NCBI GenBank assembly: GCA_030435675.1
Contig: CM059621.1
Span: 2,232,001 to 2,296,000, forward strand
Direction of reading: 5' to 3'
DNA length: 64,000 nucleotides
From: Steinernema hermaphroditum
Lineage: Eukaryota > Nematoda > Chromadorea > Rhabditida > Steinernematidae
The notes under the pieces were generated by a model. It was not told the origin of the DNA. It saw nothing but the letters and a program-made list of their open reading frames with translations, and made no database searches. Both the position numbers and the translations under genes were made by a program. Positions 10,632 to 20,509 of this stretch are shown in pieces (positions within the stretch are counted from its first letter, which is position 1; each line of letters starts with the position of its first letter).

Positions 10632-11051
10632 CTCCAAAAGGCATAAAGCCGTTTCAGGCGTCCCCCTGGATATCGGGCGTCCCCCCCTTTTTTGTGGGAT
10701 TTCAGGCGTCCCCTCTGAGATTTCAGGCGTCCCCCCTGGGATTTCAGGCGTCCCCCCTGGGATTTCAGGCGTCCCCTCTGGGAGTTCAGGCGTCCCCCCT
10801 GGGAGTTCAGGCGTCCCCCCTAGGATTTCAGGCGTCCCCCCTGGGATTTCGACCGTCCCCTGGATTAATAACATTTTAATAATTTTTAATATAATTAAAA
10901 TTTAAAAAATTTAAATGAAATTTTCAGAATATTAATATTATTAAAATTTCATTAAAAGAATACATCACGTGTTGCAAGATTAATTTATAACACGGAAGTT
11001 TAATGGAATTTTAGTAATATCAGAATTAGAAATTATAATTTAATCGTACTA

Positions 11052-12155
11052 TTGTCCGATCAACGGCGAATTTCACCGCCGCAGTTCGTTGTAGGACCGC
11101 AATCAGGGACACGATTGAGTCCGTTATAAGGGGATTTCCGGGTTTCTGACTGAATAAGTGGATTATTTCGAAGACAAAGCCGTTTTTCAAAATTCCGCTT
11201 TGATAGAAGTGTTCGCCGATCGCCGAAGAAGCGTATGCATCGGTTTGCGGCGCATTTTCTACTTTCCTCGCAAAATTATAACGGTTTTGAGGCGCGCACG
11301 TTCGTGTTCGCTGATTGTTTCCATCAGTTCGATGGATTTATCGTGCGGTTTCTTGCTTTATTTATTGTTTTCTACAAATTCTATTATTCGCAGAACTCCA
11401 AACGGTAAAATTATCAAAGTCGAAGTGTGTAAGAGCAAGGCTGTTGGCTTTCGCTCGACAGTCATGGGCGACCGAAAAGGAGGAATCAAGAAGACACGCT
11501 CAGTGTGAAACTGAGGAACTGAGTAACGCCTTGGCAGATGCTAACCAGCAACTGATGTTAGCGCATCAGGAAATATCATTGCTAAGGAAAAACAATGATG
11601 CGCAGATTGTACGAATCTGCGAACTAGAGAAGGTAGCTCTTAATCTAAACCTGTTGAACAGAGCTTCTACGGGCTCATGTCGAGTTACTTCCAGGCAATC
11701 ATGCTCGAAACTACTTAAAGCATGTCTCGAAAGTAGAAAATGAATTTAAGCTTTTGATATGGCCTATGACGACCATATTGTGCTGCCGCGCGCTTGTCAG
11801 TCAGTCCCATTTGTCGTTATTGGGGCTATGTGGCTGATAAAGCTTGATCAAATTCGTGCGTAGTGCGAAAGGTCCATCGAAATGATGGAGACAATAAGCT
11901 AAAACGAACATGCGCGCCTCAAAACCGTTATAACTTTGTGAGGAAAGTAGAAAATGCGCCGCAAACCGATGCATACGCTTCTTCGGCGATCGGCGAACAC
12001 TTCTATCAAAGCGGAATTTTGAAAAACGGCTTTGTCTTCGAAATAATCCACTTATTCAGTCAGAAACCCGGAAATCCCCTTAACGGACTCAATCGTGTCC
12101 CTGATTGCGGTCCTGCAACGAACTGCGGCGGTGACATTCGCCGTTGATCGGACAA
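11052..12155. mobile_element. TA-flanked element with ~255-bp inverted ends and captured exon-like segment
   Basis: The ends TTGTCCGATCAACGGCGAA (left) and its inverse (right) are flanked by TA at 11050-11051 and 12156-12157. The arms (11052-11305 and about 11893-12155) are almost perfect inverted repeats. TA duplication suggests a Tc1/mariner-type mechanism, but no transposase is present. The 590-bp middle carries an exon-like open frame described separately. The element lies inside the left part of the composite transposon. Confidence 0.8.
11396..11631 (+). other. Exon-like coiled-coil open frame carried by the TA element
   Basis: A TATTCGCAG acceptor precedes an open frame that reads through LQTVKLSKSKCVRARLL, then a heptad-like stretch with TEELSNALADANQQLMLAHQ and ISLLRKNNDAQIVRICELEK. 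It ends at an AAG-GTAGCTC donor. Base composition and splice borders look like one internal exon of a cellular gene, caught between the inverted ends. I do not recognise the parent gene. It has no start codon or stop of its own in this reading. Confidence 0.5.
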
Positions 12156-12220
12156 TATACCTGCTGTCTTCCTCAGTCAAATCGTTCTCGTTCTTGCTTA
12201 CAAAATCTTACAAAATCTTC

Positions 12221-12572
12221 GTCATGTCTATGGTACAAAGGAGGTATCGTCAGGTGTGCGCGGCTCTGGCGTGTAGGATGTATCTATCAGCGCACACGAA
12301 GCTCAATACCACGTACTCCAACGGGGGCTGTAACCGACTGAGCCGAGCTACCGTACCCTACCGTAGCCAAGCACGCACTACACAGGCAGGCTCCCGTCGC
12401 GACTGGGATACTGTACCAAAACGCAGCAGCGCTCGGGTACGGTAGTTCGACTCAGCCGGTGATAGCCCCCGTTAGAGTGCATGGTATTGAGTTCCGTGTG
12501 CGCTGATAGATGCATCCTGAATGCCAGAGCGGCGCGCACCTAATGACATCTCCCCTGTACCGGAGACATGAC
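12221..12572. repeat. Foldback (palindromic) element
   Basis: The left arm starts GTCATGTCTATGGTAC and runs to about 12360. The right arm (about 12435-12572) is its inverse with scattered changes, including TCTATCAGCGCACACG and the inverse of AACGGGGGCTGTAACCG. The loop is about 70 bp. No coding capacity is visible. It lies inside the composite transposon. Confidence 0.7.
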
Positions 12573-13432
12573 GTAGCCAGGCCCTAACCGCAGTATCTCC
12601 TCATGGTGTAACAGAATCGGTGCGCGCATGACCTCATATTTAATCCAGTCGTCTAAGTAGTCGATTGACACCTCGCATGTGTCCAGAGCACAACTGGACA
12701 AGAGTATATGCTATAACGGGCTATGGTCTGGACCTAACTCAAAATGGACATATACAAACGATAGCCCACCCTCTGGCGCGTCGAACGCACCTACGCACTT
12801 GTCCAGAGATGCACACCACACCGGGAAATGGGCTATCCCGGAATAAGGGAACTGCGTTTTCGGCATATCGGGTGCGCATACTATACGGTAGTATAGGCAT
12901 TTCGGCTATTCGTTATTCGTTTGTCGAACCGAAAAGTTCCGACTGCTTCTAACTCACCAGGGTTTTATGATATCTTGGAACATCTTGGTACCATTCGAAA
13001 GCTGAATAAATTATCTATCGTTTCCACTCGGTGGATTTTTGAAATTCGTCTTAAGGCCTGGTTATACTCGGCGGAATATTCCGCGCGCGCGGCATAACTC
13101 CATTGTAAATTTTATTCCGCGGCATAAGTCGCACGCACGGAGCAAAAATTTATGCCGTGGGTGGTTATACTTTATGCCACGGAATAGTGGTGCCACCCGC
13201 CGCGTTTTTATGCCATGGGTTTATGCCATGGTCTGCCATGGCTTTTCTTGGTATGCCACGGGGAAAATCGAGGTCTCGTGCGGATTTTTGACTGGTTGGT
13301 CAGGTTTGCGCACGCAATCTGCTGTTTCTATGAGTTTTAGATATGATTTTGCATTTTTGTGGTACATGCGCGGTTGTCATTGCGTGTACGGCGCTTGAAA
13401 TGTGCAACTGAAATGCATCTTTTTAGAAGGTG

Positions 13433-14359
13433 ATGGACCATTGTTTCCAGGAGATTAATCCCGAAGCGGATGAAGACTCGTTCATGCGTGAGGGGAGCAG
13501 CGATTCTGGAGAGGAGCCTCCACAAGCAAGAAAACGCCGGAAGAAAAAGAAGGCGATTACTCAGCCGTATCTGGGAAGCTACAGCGAAGACGAAGTGAAA
13601 CGTCTGATCGCCAGTGAAGTGCGCCTTCACGAATTCGTTTGGGCGGAAAGTCACAGCGATTATAAGAACACATACAAGAAAACGCTCGTTTTTGAGAAAA
13701 TCGCGGAGAAGATAAACGAAGGAACGGGCATGATGTTGACAGGTACGTTCAATACACTGTGAACGCTGCTATTCACCATCTTTCAGGTCAATACGTTGGA
13801 GACACTTGGTGCGTTATGCGCAAGTACTACAAACAGTATGTTCAAGCAAAACCGCGAACTGGAGAGGGACTTGATGCTGCAAGTACAAAAACAAAATGGA
13901 AATTTGCAGACGATTTGGCATTTCTCGATGAAGCCATAGCTGCAATTAAAATGTATGTTGATTTATTTCTCCTATTTTGGTGACGGTGTAGCTTTAGGCC
14001 ACGCTTACTGCTGGCGCAAGGATCCACGACCAATTTTGCCTATACTCCACCCGACGAAGCCACTGAAGGACAATTTTTTGATGGTAGGGAACCTTCGTCA
14101 TCGGCAAATGCTCCTTCTTCGCCCGAAGCGCCTTTTCGAAAAGAAAAAAAGAAGGCAGATCTCGTCGATTTGGCCATTATGTCAGCAACGAAAACAGGTC
14201 GCCCAAAACGCGAAGGAAACCGTTTCGTCTTCTTTTACAAATTACATTGGAGGTGTTTTGAGCAACGTAGAAGGAAAAGATCGCAAGCTCGCCGTTCAGA
14301 TGAAGAAAGAGCTTCTAGCAATCTGTCACAAATATGAAATGTTGTCCCTTGAACTCTAA
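13433..14359 (+). CDS. MADF-domain accessory protein of the Harbinger element
   Basis: The start at 13433 follows a TTTTTAG acceptor by six bases. Exon 1 (13433 to about 13741) has an acidic region, a basic KKRRK-type patch, and the first half of a MADF domain with RLIASEVRLHEFVW and YKNTYKK. Exon 2 (from about 13786) has WCVMRKYYKQY and KTKWKFADDLAFLDEAI, the MADF hallmark Trp and aromatic positions. An intron near 13953-13997 leads into a Pro/Ser linker with a GRPKREG patch. The last part, in a different frame, reads SSSFTNYIGGVLSNVE and resembles a BESS-type C-terminus. The frame change near 14195-14210 looks like a single-base shift, unless an intron I cannot see is present. MADF proteins bind DNA; this partner probably helps the transposase reach target sites. 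Confidence 0.65.
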
Positions 14360-14439
14360 TGAATGAACTGTTTCCTTTGTATGCCCTTACTACTGCCGTT
14401 TCTTCGGAGGAGTACCTTTGTGTTGAATAAATGTCTTAA

Positions 14440-15783
14440 ATGACAGCATTGCAGATGGATAATATCGAGGTGTTGAGCTACTTGACCGTCATCCGAGAGT
14501 TATACCGTCTTCTGAAGCTGAAGAGACGGAAGCGTCGTTACTATGTACGCCCGGCACATGTGAATTATCAACCAGCGCGGTTCCTGTTATTCAAGCACTA
14601 CTATCAATCGGATGATCGCCGAGATCTCAAGAAATTTCTACGTCTTACAACAAATGATTTTGACGAGCTACATTTGCTTCTTAAGGACAAATTGTGTAAA
14701 GCCGGAACACATCGTTTCCCGCTGACGCCGAAGGAGCGACTTGCTGTGTTTCTCAGGTATGCGTGGCCTTTCAACAGCACATTCCTCGCTTTTTAGATTT
14801 GCCGCTCACGAATCAAGCATGCGGAGCCTGGAGACGCTTTTCGGCATCGGATGGACCACAGCTCGTAACATAATACGAGAGGTTACGGCCGCAATAAACG
14901 ATGCGCTGATATTCTGCATGCCGATACTGTCCGAAAACTTTTGGAAGAAACAAGCAGCGGACTTTCATGAGCGCTGGAATTTCCCACACTGCTTAGCTGC
15001 GCTGGACGGAAAGCATTTCTATTTGACGGCTCCACCGAAGCAGGGATCCCTGTATTTCGACCGCTTGCACTCGAACTCACTTGTCGGACTAGCGTGGATT
15101 GACGCTCACTATCGATTTACGCTTTTTGATATCGGAGCTCCTGGGCGATGTTCTGACTCCCAGGTGAACGCTGTGGAGAACGCTCTGGTGTGAAATATTG
15201 GGTTCATTTTAGATTTTAAACGCAAGCCCTATTGCTGACGGATTTTTAAATGGAAGCAACAAGGTTCCACCACCCGGCATGGTTGGAAATGTCGAGCTAC
15301 CTTACGTGGTTGTCGCGGACCAAGGATTTCGGTTATCTGCTGTTGTAATGAGGCCGTACAACAGGCGCGACGCTGCTCGCGAGCCGGAGAAAAACGAATA
15401 TAATAAGCGCTTGTCAAGGTAACGCATTTCACTATGGACATTTATGCTATTAGTTTAGGGCACGCCGTGTGAGCGAAAACGGTTTTGGTATTCTGGTGAA
15501 CCGCTTCAGAATCCTGTTGAGCCCTCTACAAATGCTTCCTGCCGATGCGCAGAAGTTCATTTCCGCTCTGGTGCTATTGCACAACTGGTTGAGAAACCGC
15601 GAAGTCGCAAGAGGCGATGACGCCGAATACCTCGATTGCGAGACAGAAGAGCAGCGAGTATTGTCATTTTTGACGCCTTCTTCATCGTCGACCAGTTCAT
15701 TAGAAGGGCGGCGAACGAGAGAATTGTTTAGAAATTTTTTTTCAAGTGTGGAAGGACGACTCGATTGGCGAACGGTTCATTAA
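14440..15783 (+). CDS. PIF/Harbinger (HARBI1-like) DDE transposase
   Basis: Four exons (14440-14756, 14797-15163, 15213-15418 and 15459-15783) join in frame into 404 residues. The N-terminal part is basic and helical, with FLRLTTNDFDELHLLL. The DDE_Tnp_4-type core contains CLAALDGKHF (Asp near 176), VVVADQGFRL (Asp near 264) and RRVSENGFGIL (Glu near 303). These are the three acidic positions expected of the catalytic triad. It ends with FISALVLLHNWLRNRE and a Ser-rich tail. No stop or frameshift is seen, so it may encode a functional enzyme, in contrast to the MADF gene beside it. Identity rests on motif recall. Confidence 0.82.
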
Positions 15784-16949
15784 ATGTTGCCACTTGGAAT
15801 CAGAAATATGCTGCAGTTTGTACTCTGACTTGAAACACCTGAGGCGCCAAGAGAAACGTACAGTAGAAGTTATGCCGCACGCACGGCATAAAATGGTGGT
15901 TATACTCCGCGGCATAGTATAACCACTATTTTATTCCGCGCGCGCGGCTTATGCCGCACGCGCGTCTTTTTTCGTTGTGCCCTCTGTTCTACCGTATTTT
16001 TATGCCGCGCGCGCGGCATAGAAGTATGTGATGGCCTTTAGATAGCGAGATATCAACCAAACAAGTTCAAAATTTGGATCAGCAGGCAATTGTTGGCTCT
16101 CGACACGATTCGCCTGTTGGGGCACGGGGAAATATGTGGCGAGCGAAACACGCTTGTCGAAGTGTTTCTCGAACAACGTCAAGAACAGCGGTTCGTCCTC
16201 TTGATTATCATGATCACCGGGACACGTCTACCTTGCTTATGTTTAAAATTAAAATAAAAAATGAATCTATTTAAAAACATATTTAAAAATCTATTTCACC
16301 AATTTAAAATGTATTTAGCCATTAGACTAAGCCTAAGCCATGCCTGGATTTGTCCGTGGGTCCGTGCAGGAACCTATGACCAGGGATTTATTCCGTTGTA
16401 TGCTTGCAATTGATACACTTACCGTCCAAGATAACTAATGAAAATGGATAAAAATGAATATAATTAATATGATAATTAATAAAAATAGGAGTTTCTGCAT
16501 TTTACATTATACCGAGGCCATATTAGCCGACGCCACATTATCTACCTGACCCAGAGCCCTTAATTTCAATTTAATGAAATTTTAGTGGTATTCAAATTCT
16601 GAAAATTTCATTTTAATTTTTTAAATTTTAATTATATTAAAATTATTAAAATTTCGTTAATACAGGGGGACGGTCGAAATCCCAGGGGGGACGCCTAAAA
16701 TCCCAGGGGGACGCCTGAAATCTCAGAGGGGACGCCTGAAATCCCAGGGGGACGCCTGAAATCCCAGGTGGGACGCCTCAAATCCCAGGGGGGACGCCTC
16801 AAATCCCAGGGGGGACGCCTCAAATCCCAGGGGGGACGCCCAAAAGCACAAAAAGGGGGACGCCGCAAAGCACAGGGACGCCTGAAATCACAAAAAGGGA
16901 CGCCCGAAATCCCACGGGGGACGCCTGAAACGGCTTTATGCCCTCCAAA

Positions 16950-17060
16950 ATGTTCGCAAGTGCCTAAACGGCCTCCAATGTGAAGTGTAACCGGACGCGG
17001 CTTGAAGAAGATGATGACTCTTGCCCGAAAGCTAAACGCGCGAAACGGCACCGACAAGAG
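16950..17060 (+). pseudogene. Possible distal part of the disrupted secreted-peptide gene
   Basis: Right of the 8-bp duplication, one frame reads RLEEDDDSCPKAKRAKRH. PKAKRA matches the processing-site segment of the 77-residue peptide at 3162 (PPKAKRAAD). The rest is not alignable by eye. If real, the composite transposon split this gene. Confidence 0.3.
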
Positions 17061-17303
17061 GTTCTGTGCTTAACGTTTTTATGAGTTCAAGCGTATATAC
17101 TGCACAAAATAAGGTGGCACAATGGCTGTGATTCCAGTGAAACTAATTCTTATCATGGGATCGAGAAATTACGTCCCAATTCGTCTCGATTTCTTTGCGA
17201 CTTTTCCCCTTTCTTGAGCTGTTTTCTGAATCGTCGTGCTTTATATGTAGAAATCTTTCAGAAGAAATAACAAATAATATGTATCTAATAATACTCATAC
17301 TCA

Positions 17304-17471
17304 TCATCCTCCTCCACCTCCACCACATCCTCCTCCACATCCTCCTCCACATCCTCCACCACCTCCACATCCACAACTTGGTGGCGGAGGAGCCGGGGCC
17401 GGGAAGAAGCAGCTTTCAGCAATGACGACACGAAGGCAGAGGGCGAAGAAAGTTTGAAGATATCCAGTCAT
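17304..17471 (-). pseudogene. Truncated ground-like gene F
   Basis: The frame starts MTGYLQTFFALCLRVVIAES and proceeds through the Pro patch into the Gly/Cys block. It then ends at two consecutive TGA codons (17301-17306), where the paralogues continue with Cys-Gly and RKKR. No second exon follows. By promoter homology it corresponds to grl B in the other block. Only about 55 residues remain, so it is probably non-functional. Confidence 0.75.
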
Positions 17472-17841
17472 TTTCAATGTGATGCGTTACAGAAAGAAAC
17501 TAAGCTATATATACTACTTCAAAGAACAAAGAACATAGTTTCCGCTGGTCATTGAATTACACGCGTCTTGCCCGTTCAGTCAGATTTTGGAACGGCTTGT
17601 AACAAGAGGCGACCCTTTGTTAGCATGAATTAGTGTCGGTAGCCTAAAGGTGTCGGCGATTGGTCCATTTAGAAGCAGTTCCCAATTTCCGTACGAGGAA
17701 CAACAAACGAGTTTTCCAGTCATAAACTTAATATGACGCTAATATGCGTGAAATCGGAAGACCAGCTCTTCTATTACACTTTGTAGTCCGCCAATAGTAT
17801 ATATAGTTTGCTTTATTGGACTATTCATCAGCACATTCACG
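17472..17841. promoter_or_regulatory. Shared bidirectional promoter of grl F and grl E (inverted copy)
   Basis: This interval is the inverse of 6690-7080 over most of its length, with few changes. TATATATAG is present near 17504 and TAGTATATATAG near 17795. The plus-strand end is nearly identical to the grl A promoter up to the start codon. Confidence 0.75.
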
Positions 17842-18337
17842 ATGACCAGATATCTTCAAACCTTGTTTGCCTTCTGCATTCTTGTCGTCATTGCTGAAAG
17901 CTGCTTCTTCCCGGCCCCGGCTCCGCCGCCTCCAAGTTGCGGTTGTGGAGGTGGTGGAGGATGTGGCGGTGGTTGTGGAGGAGGATGTGGAGGAGGTGGA
18001 GGAGGATGCGGATGTGGAGGCCGTAAGAAGCGAGACGTCCAGCAAAAAGACGACCAACTGTGCCCTGACCTTATTTTCAAGGAATTGATTAAAAAGGTTC
18101 GTAAAAAATAGAATGATCTGATGTACGATTTTATAGTCTCTCAAAGAAGACCCCGCGGAATCAATGATCACACTGGAAAACACTCTTCAAACTAACGGAT
18201 TTCGCAATGTTCGCGTCACATGCGCCGCGACGGACATGTTCGTGGTAGCCGTGGAATCTAAGGTGTCCCCAGGACGGTTCTGCATTCATGGTGATGACAG
18301 AGTCACTTGCAAAACTGAGGTTTCCACTGACAACTGA
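17842..18337 (+). CDS. Ground-like (grl) secreted protein E
   Basis: The exons are 17842-18096 and 18137-18337, giving 151 residues. The signal peptide, Pro patch, Gly/Cys block and RKKRD site match grl A and B almost exactly. The second exon is more diverged: FRNVRVTCAATDMFVVAVE and GRFCIHGDDRVTC, with Phe in place of Tyr before the conserved Cys. It is the plus-strand member of the inverted duplicate pair, so it is equivalent to grl A. Exon 1 and the promoter look younger than exon 2, which hints at gene conversion across the 5' half. Confidence 0.82.
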
Positions 18338-18429
18338 ACACGCATACCTTGCGGTTATGTTATTTATTAGGTGATTCCTAAATTTGATAAAGTTCATACA
18401 ATAAAATTTTTTTTATCTGTGTCTATGTG

Positions 18430-18950
18430 ATCATTAAATGTCCTATTTTGTGTTTCAATGGATTTGGCATATGCTTCTCCATGGGAAACGTTCCGGTTAA
18501 GTACGATTGTGGAAGAAAGGCAACCCTCTCGAAGGCTGACGCAACTTTTATTTACATTTTCGAGACAAGTGGGTATATACTAGATTTCGTTGCTACGGTG
18601 TTCTCTTTGGGAGGTGTTCTGGCTATCAAGAGCAAAGTATGGAAACTTTTTTGGCAGCCTTCGTAAGAATTCGCATCAACAATCCTTGCAGCGATACCAA
18701 ACTTCCATTTTTCGATTTATAGGTAAGCCATCTAATTTCTCGGCCTACAGCTTGGGCCAGCGCCACGAATTCGATCCTCAATGTCGTCGCCTTTTACTCT
18801 CTGAACTCGGAACTTCGACGCCACATCAAAGGAAAGATGCCTGTCTCTCGAGTATACTCCTCCAGAACGCCAAGCTTGGTCATAACCGACTCGAGACCAA
18901 ATTCATGCTTCCGGCTCGTTAAAGTGAAATGTTATCGTGAATAGAGCGTA
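18430..18950 (+). pseudogene. C-terminal fragment of an Srsx-like receptor
   Basis: One frame from about 18440 reads [19 protein letters not shown], then a TM5-like stretch ending [11 protein letters not shown] later frame (about 18752-18945) reads ASATNSILNVVAFYSLNSEL followed by RRHIKGKM, which looks like TM7 and the intracellular tail of a nematode GPCR. TM1 to TM4 are missing, because the grl E gene ends at 18337. The two pieces may be joined by an intron, but the gene cannot be complete. Confidence 0.5.
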
Positions 18951-19118
18951 CAAAAACACACAATCCATCAAATACCTCATCTTCAGTTTTCATCGGGCAC
19001 TTCCGGTGGATTTAGAACGGATAATTGTCCCGACACAACAATAAAAACAGCTCATTATCGTTTGTCGTGGGTACTATAAAAACAGGATGCAATGCGTATA
19101 TGATAGTTATTGTGGAAT

Positions 19119-19400
19119 ATGAAGCTCCTCGTCGTCTTCTTCGCTCTTCTTTTGATCGCCGTCGCAGTAACAATCCCAACACAATCCAGTTGACTATTCT
19201 CTCCTTCCTTTCAGCTTGGTGGCGATTCGAAGTCCAACTCTAAGTCGAACTCCAACTCTAAGTCCAACTCGGCATCCGACGAAGTCACCGAAAGCTCCAC
19301 TCATCCGGCAAAGACGACAACTCACGTGGAGCATACCACAGCTCACCCGAAACGCAAGCGTGCCGCTGACCCACAGAGCACCTCGCAGGAGGAGCAGTAA
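19119..19400 (+). CDS. Small secreted peptide precursor, 77 aa (family member 2)
   Basis: The exons are 19119-19166 and 19215-19400, giving 77 residues. Exon 1 is a signal peptide (MKLLVVFFALLLIAVA). Exon 2 begins LGGDSKSNSKSNSNSKSNS, a longer K-S-N repeat than in the paralogue at 3162, then SASDEV, a Thr/His stretch, and PKRKRAADPQ with a polybasic cleavage-like site. It ends in a Gln/Glu tail. A CTATAAAAA box lies about 45 bases upstream. The intron position and phase match the paralogue, and both total 77 residues. Function is unknown. Confidence 0.75.
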
Positions 19401-19409
19401 ATGGGTACG

Positions 19410-20240
19410 GCTTTGCCCAGAAACGGAAGATTATCAATATGGCAAGAAGTGCTTTTTTCATTTCATTAACTTGTCATGACTGAATAATACATTAATCATA
19501 AACGACGCTTACTTTCTGAGGGCCCTTTCGACATGAGGCGATCTGCGACGACACCGAAATTGAACCGCTAGTTCATTGTTCGCCAGTTCTTGGAGGTCAG
19601 CAGCGCTAACTTACAAACCGTCGTCACTTATCCCGTCACGCGCTGTTGTCTCGTTGCAGGGTTTCTCATGAAGAAGCCGCAAGAGCGTTAGGAAACAGAA
19701 ACTATCAGACGGCTACTGTCAAATGCAGGCGAAGATAAACCTACCGATGTCGAAATGGCGATCGTCAAATTGTCTGAGCTCTAGGACTCAATGCATTCTG
19801 TGAGTCACTGCTTTACAGATTTTTAGTATTCTATGCTCCACAGATCATTAGGAGATAGTCAGAGTCAGGTATGTGATGGGAAACCTCGGGTTCGCCGTGG
19901 TTACCTCGAAGCCGTGGCAGTTGCAAAACTGCGTGAGTTTGGTAATCGTTGAGGATTTTTATGGGCATTTCCCGCATTATAGTAACATTGTACAGGACAG
20001 TTCGAGGTGGCAACATACTTTGCCCTTTATGGTGAGCGTCCATTAATCTAAAGGCCACATCTTATGCGATAACACGCACAATAGTGTGGGTGGTTCTTTG
20101 CCGTGCGTCATTTTTATCCATTCCCATGATCACAATGCCGCGACAGGTGACTAAAACAAAGCTTACCCTTAATGTATTATTCAAAAGCTCAGGTGATAGA
20201 CGGGTTACTTACTTCAGTTTAGTTACATCGTCCGTAGTAA
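19410..20240. other. Intergenic; possible exon remnants only
   Basis: Short frames near 19540-19680 and 19720-19784 have acceptor-like sequences before them and end at stops. I could not connect them into a gene. Nothing else is recognised. Confidence 0.3.
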
Positions 20241-20243
20241 ACA

Positions 20244-20509
20244 TGTATTTCTCTCCTGTTGAAGATCTCGGTAGGAATGGTAAGATGTTTGCGGCAATTT
20301 AATGCTAATCACCGATTTCAGACCATGCGGCTGCGCTACTTCGACACTCAGCACAGGCTGCCATCATCTTGCTCATCCCTGTTACTCTATTAATCCTGTG
20401 GGCATTATTATGCTTGGCACGCTATCTATTGGATGGTCGCAGGCGAGTGCCGAATATGAAAACGCCTTTAATAACAATTACCGATGAAGATGGAACATCT
20501 GTTTTATAA
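20244..20509 (+). CDS. Small single-pass membrane protein, 71 aa
   Basis: The exons are 20244-20271 and 20322-20509 with a phase-1 intron. The protein starts MYFSPVEDLDHAAALL, has one membrane segment (AAIILLIPVTLLILWALLCL), then a basic stop-transfer DGRRRVPNMK and a tail TPLITITDEDGTSVL. The gene at 26300 shares this layout: a phase-1 intron before the membrane exon, a basic patch, then TPL-x-TI-x-ED-x. The last residues (TSVL) resemble a PDZ-binding end. The family is unknown to me. Two shorter relatives, at 38283 and 60583, share only the general architecture. Confidence 0.6.

Larger units (their letters stand above)
13060..16030 (+). mobile_element. PIF/Harbinger DNA transposon
   Basis: The element carries two plus-strand genes, a MADF-domain protein and a DDE transposase, the usual two-gene layout of PIF/Harbinger elements. 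Both flanks (13060-13280 and 15850-16030) are packed with direct and inverted GCGGCATAA / TTATGCCGC modules and share GGTTATACT. I could not fix the exact termini or a three-base target duplication, so the ends are approximate. It is nested in the composite transposon. Confidence 0.72.
10640..16942. mobile_element. 6.3-kb composite DNA transposon with inverted minisatellite ends and 8-bp target duplication
   Basis: The left end GGCATAAAGCCGTTTCAGGC (from 10640) is the reverse complement of the right end, which finishes at 16942. Direct repeats CTCCAAAA flank it at 10632-10639 and 16943-16950. Each arm continues with about ten copies of a 20-bp unit (CAGGCGTCCCCCTGGGATTT-like; left 10660-10860, right 16667-16930), then an AT-rich part matching in inverted order to about 10960 and 16575. 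An 8-bp duplication and a GG start would fit Merlin; hAT also gives 8 bp. No transposase of either type is inside. The interior is filled by other elements (11052-12155, 12221-12572 and the Harbinger at about 13060-16030). Confidence 0.85.

Noticed and set aside
10478..10879. 133-codon frame with FQASPLG repeats
   Set aside because: It is the translation of the 20-bp minisatellite in the transposon arm, not a protein gene.
16695..17057. Frame with RRPPWDL repeats on the minus strand
   Set aside because: It is the inverted minisatellite arm at the right end of the composite transposon.
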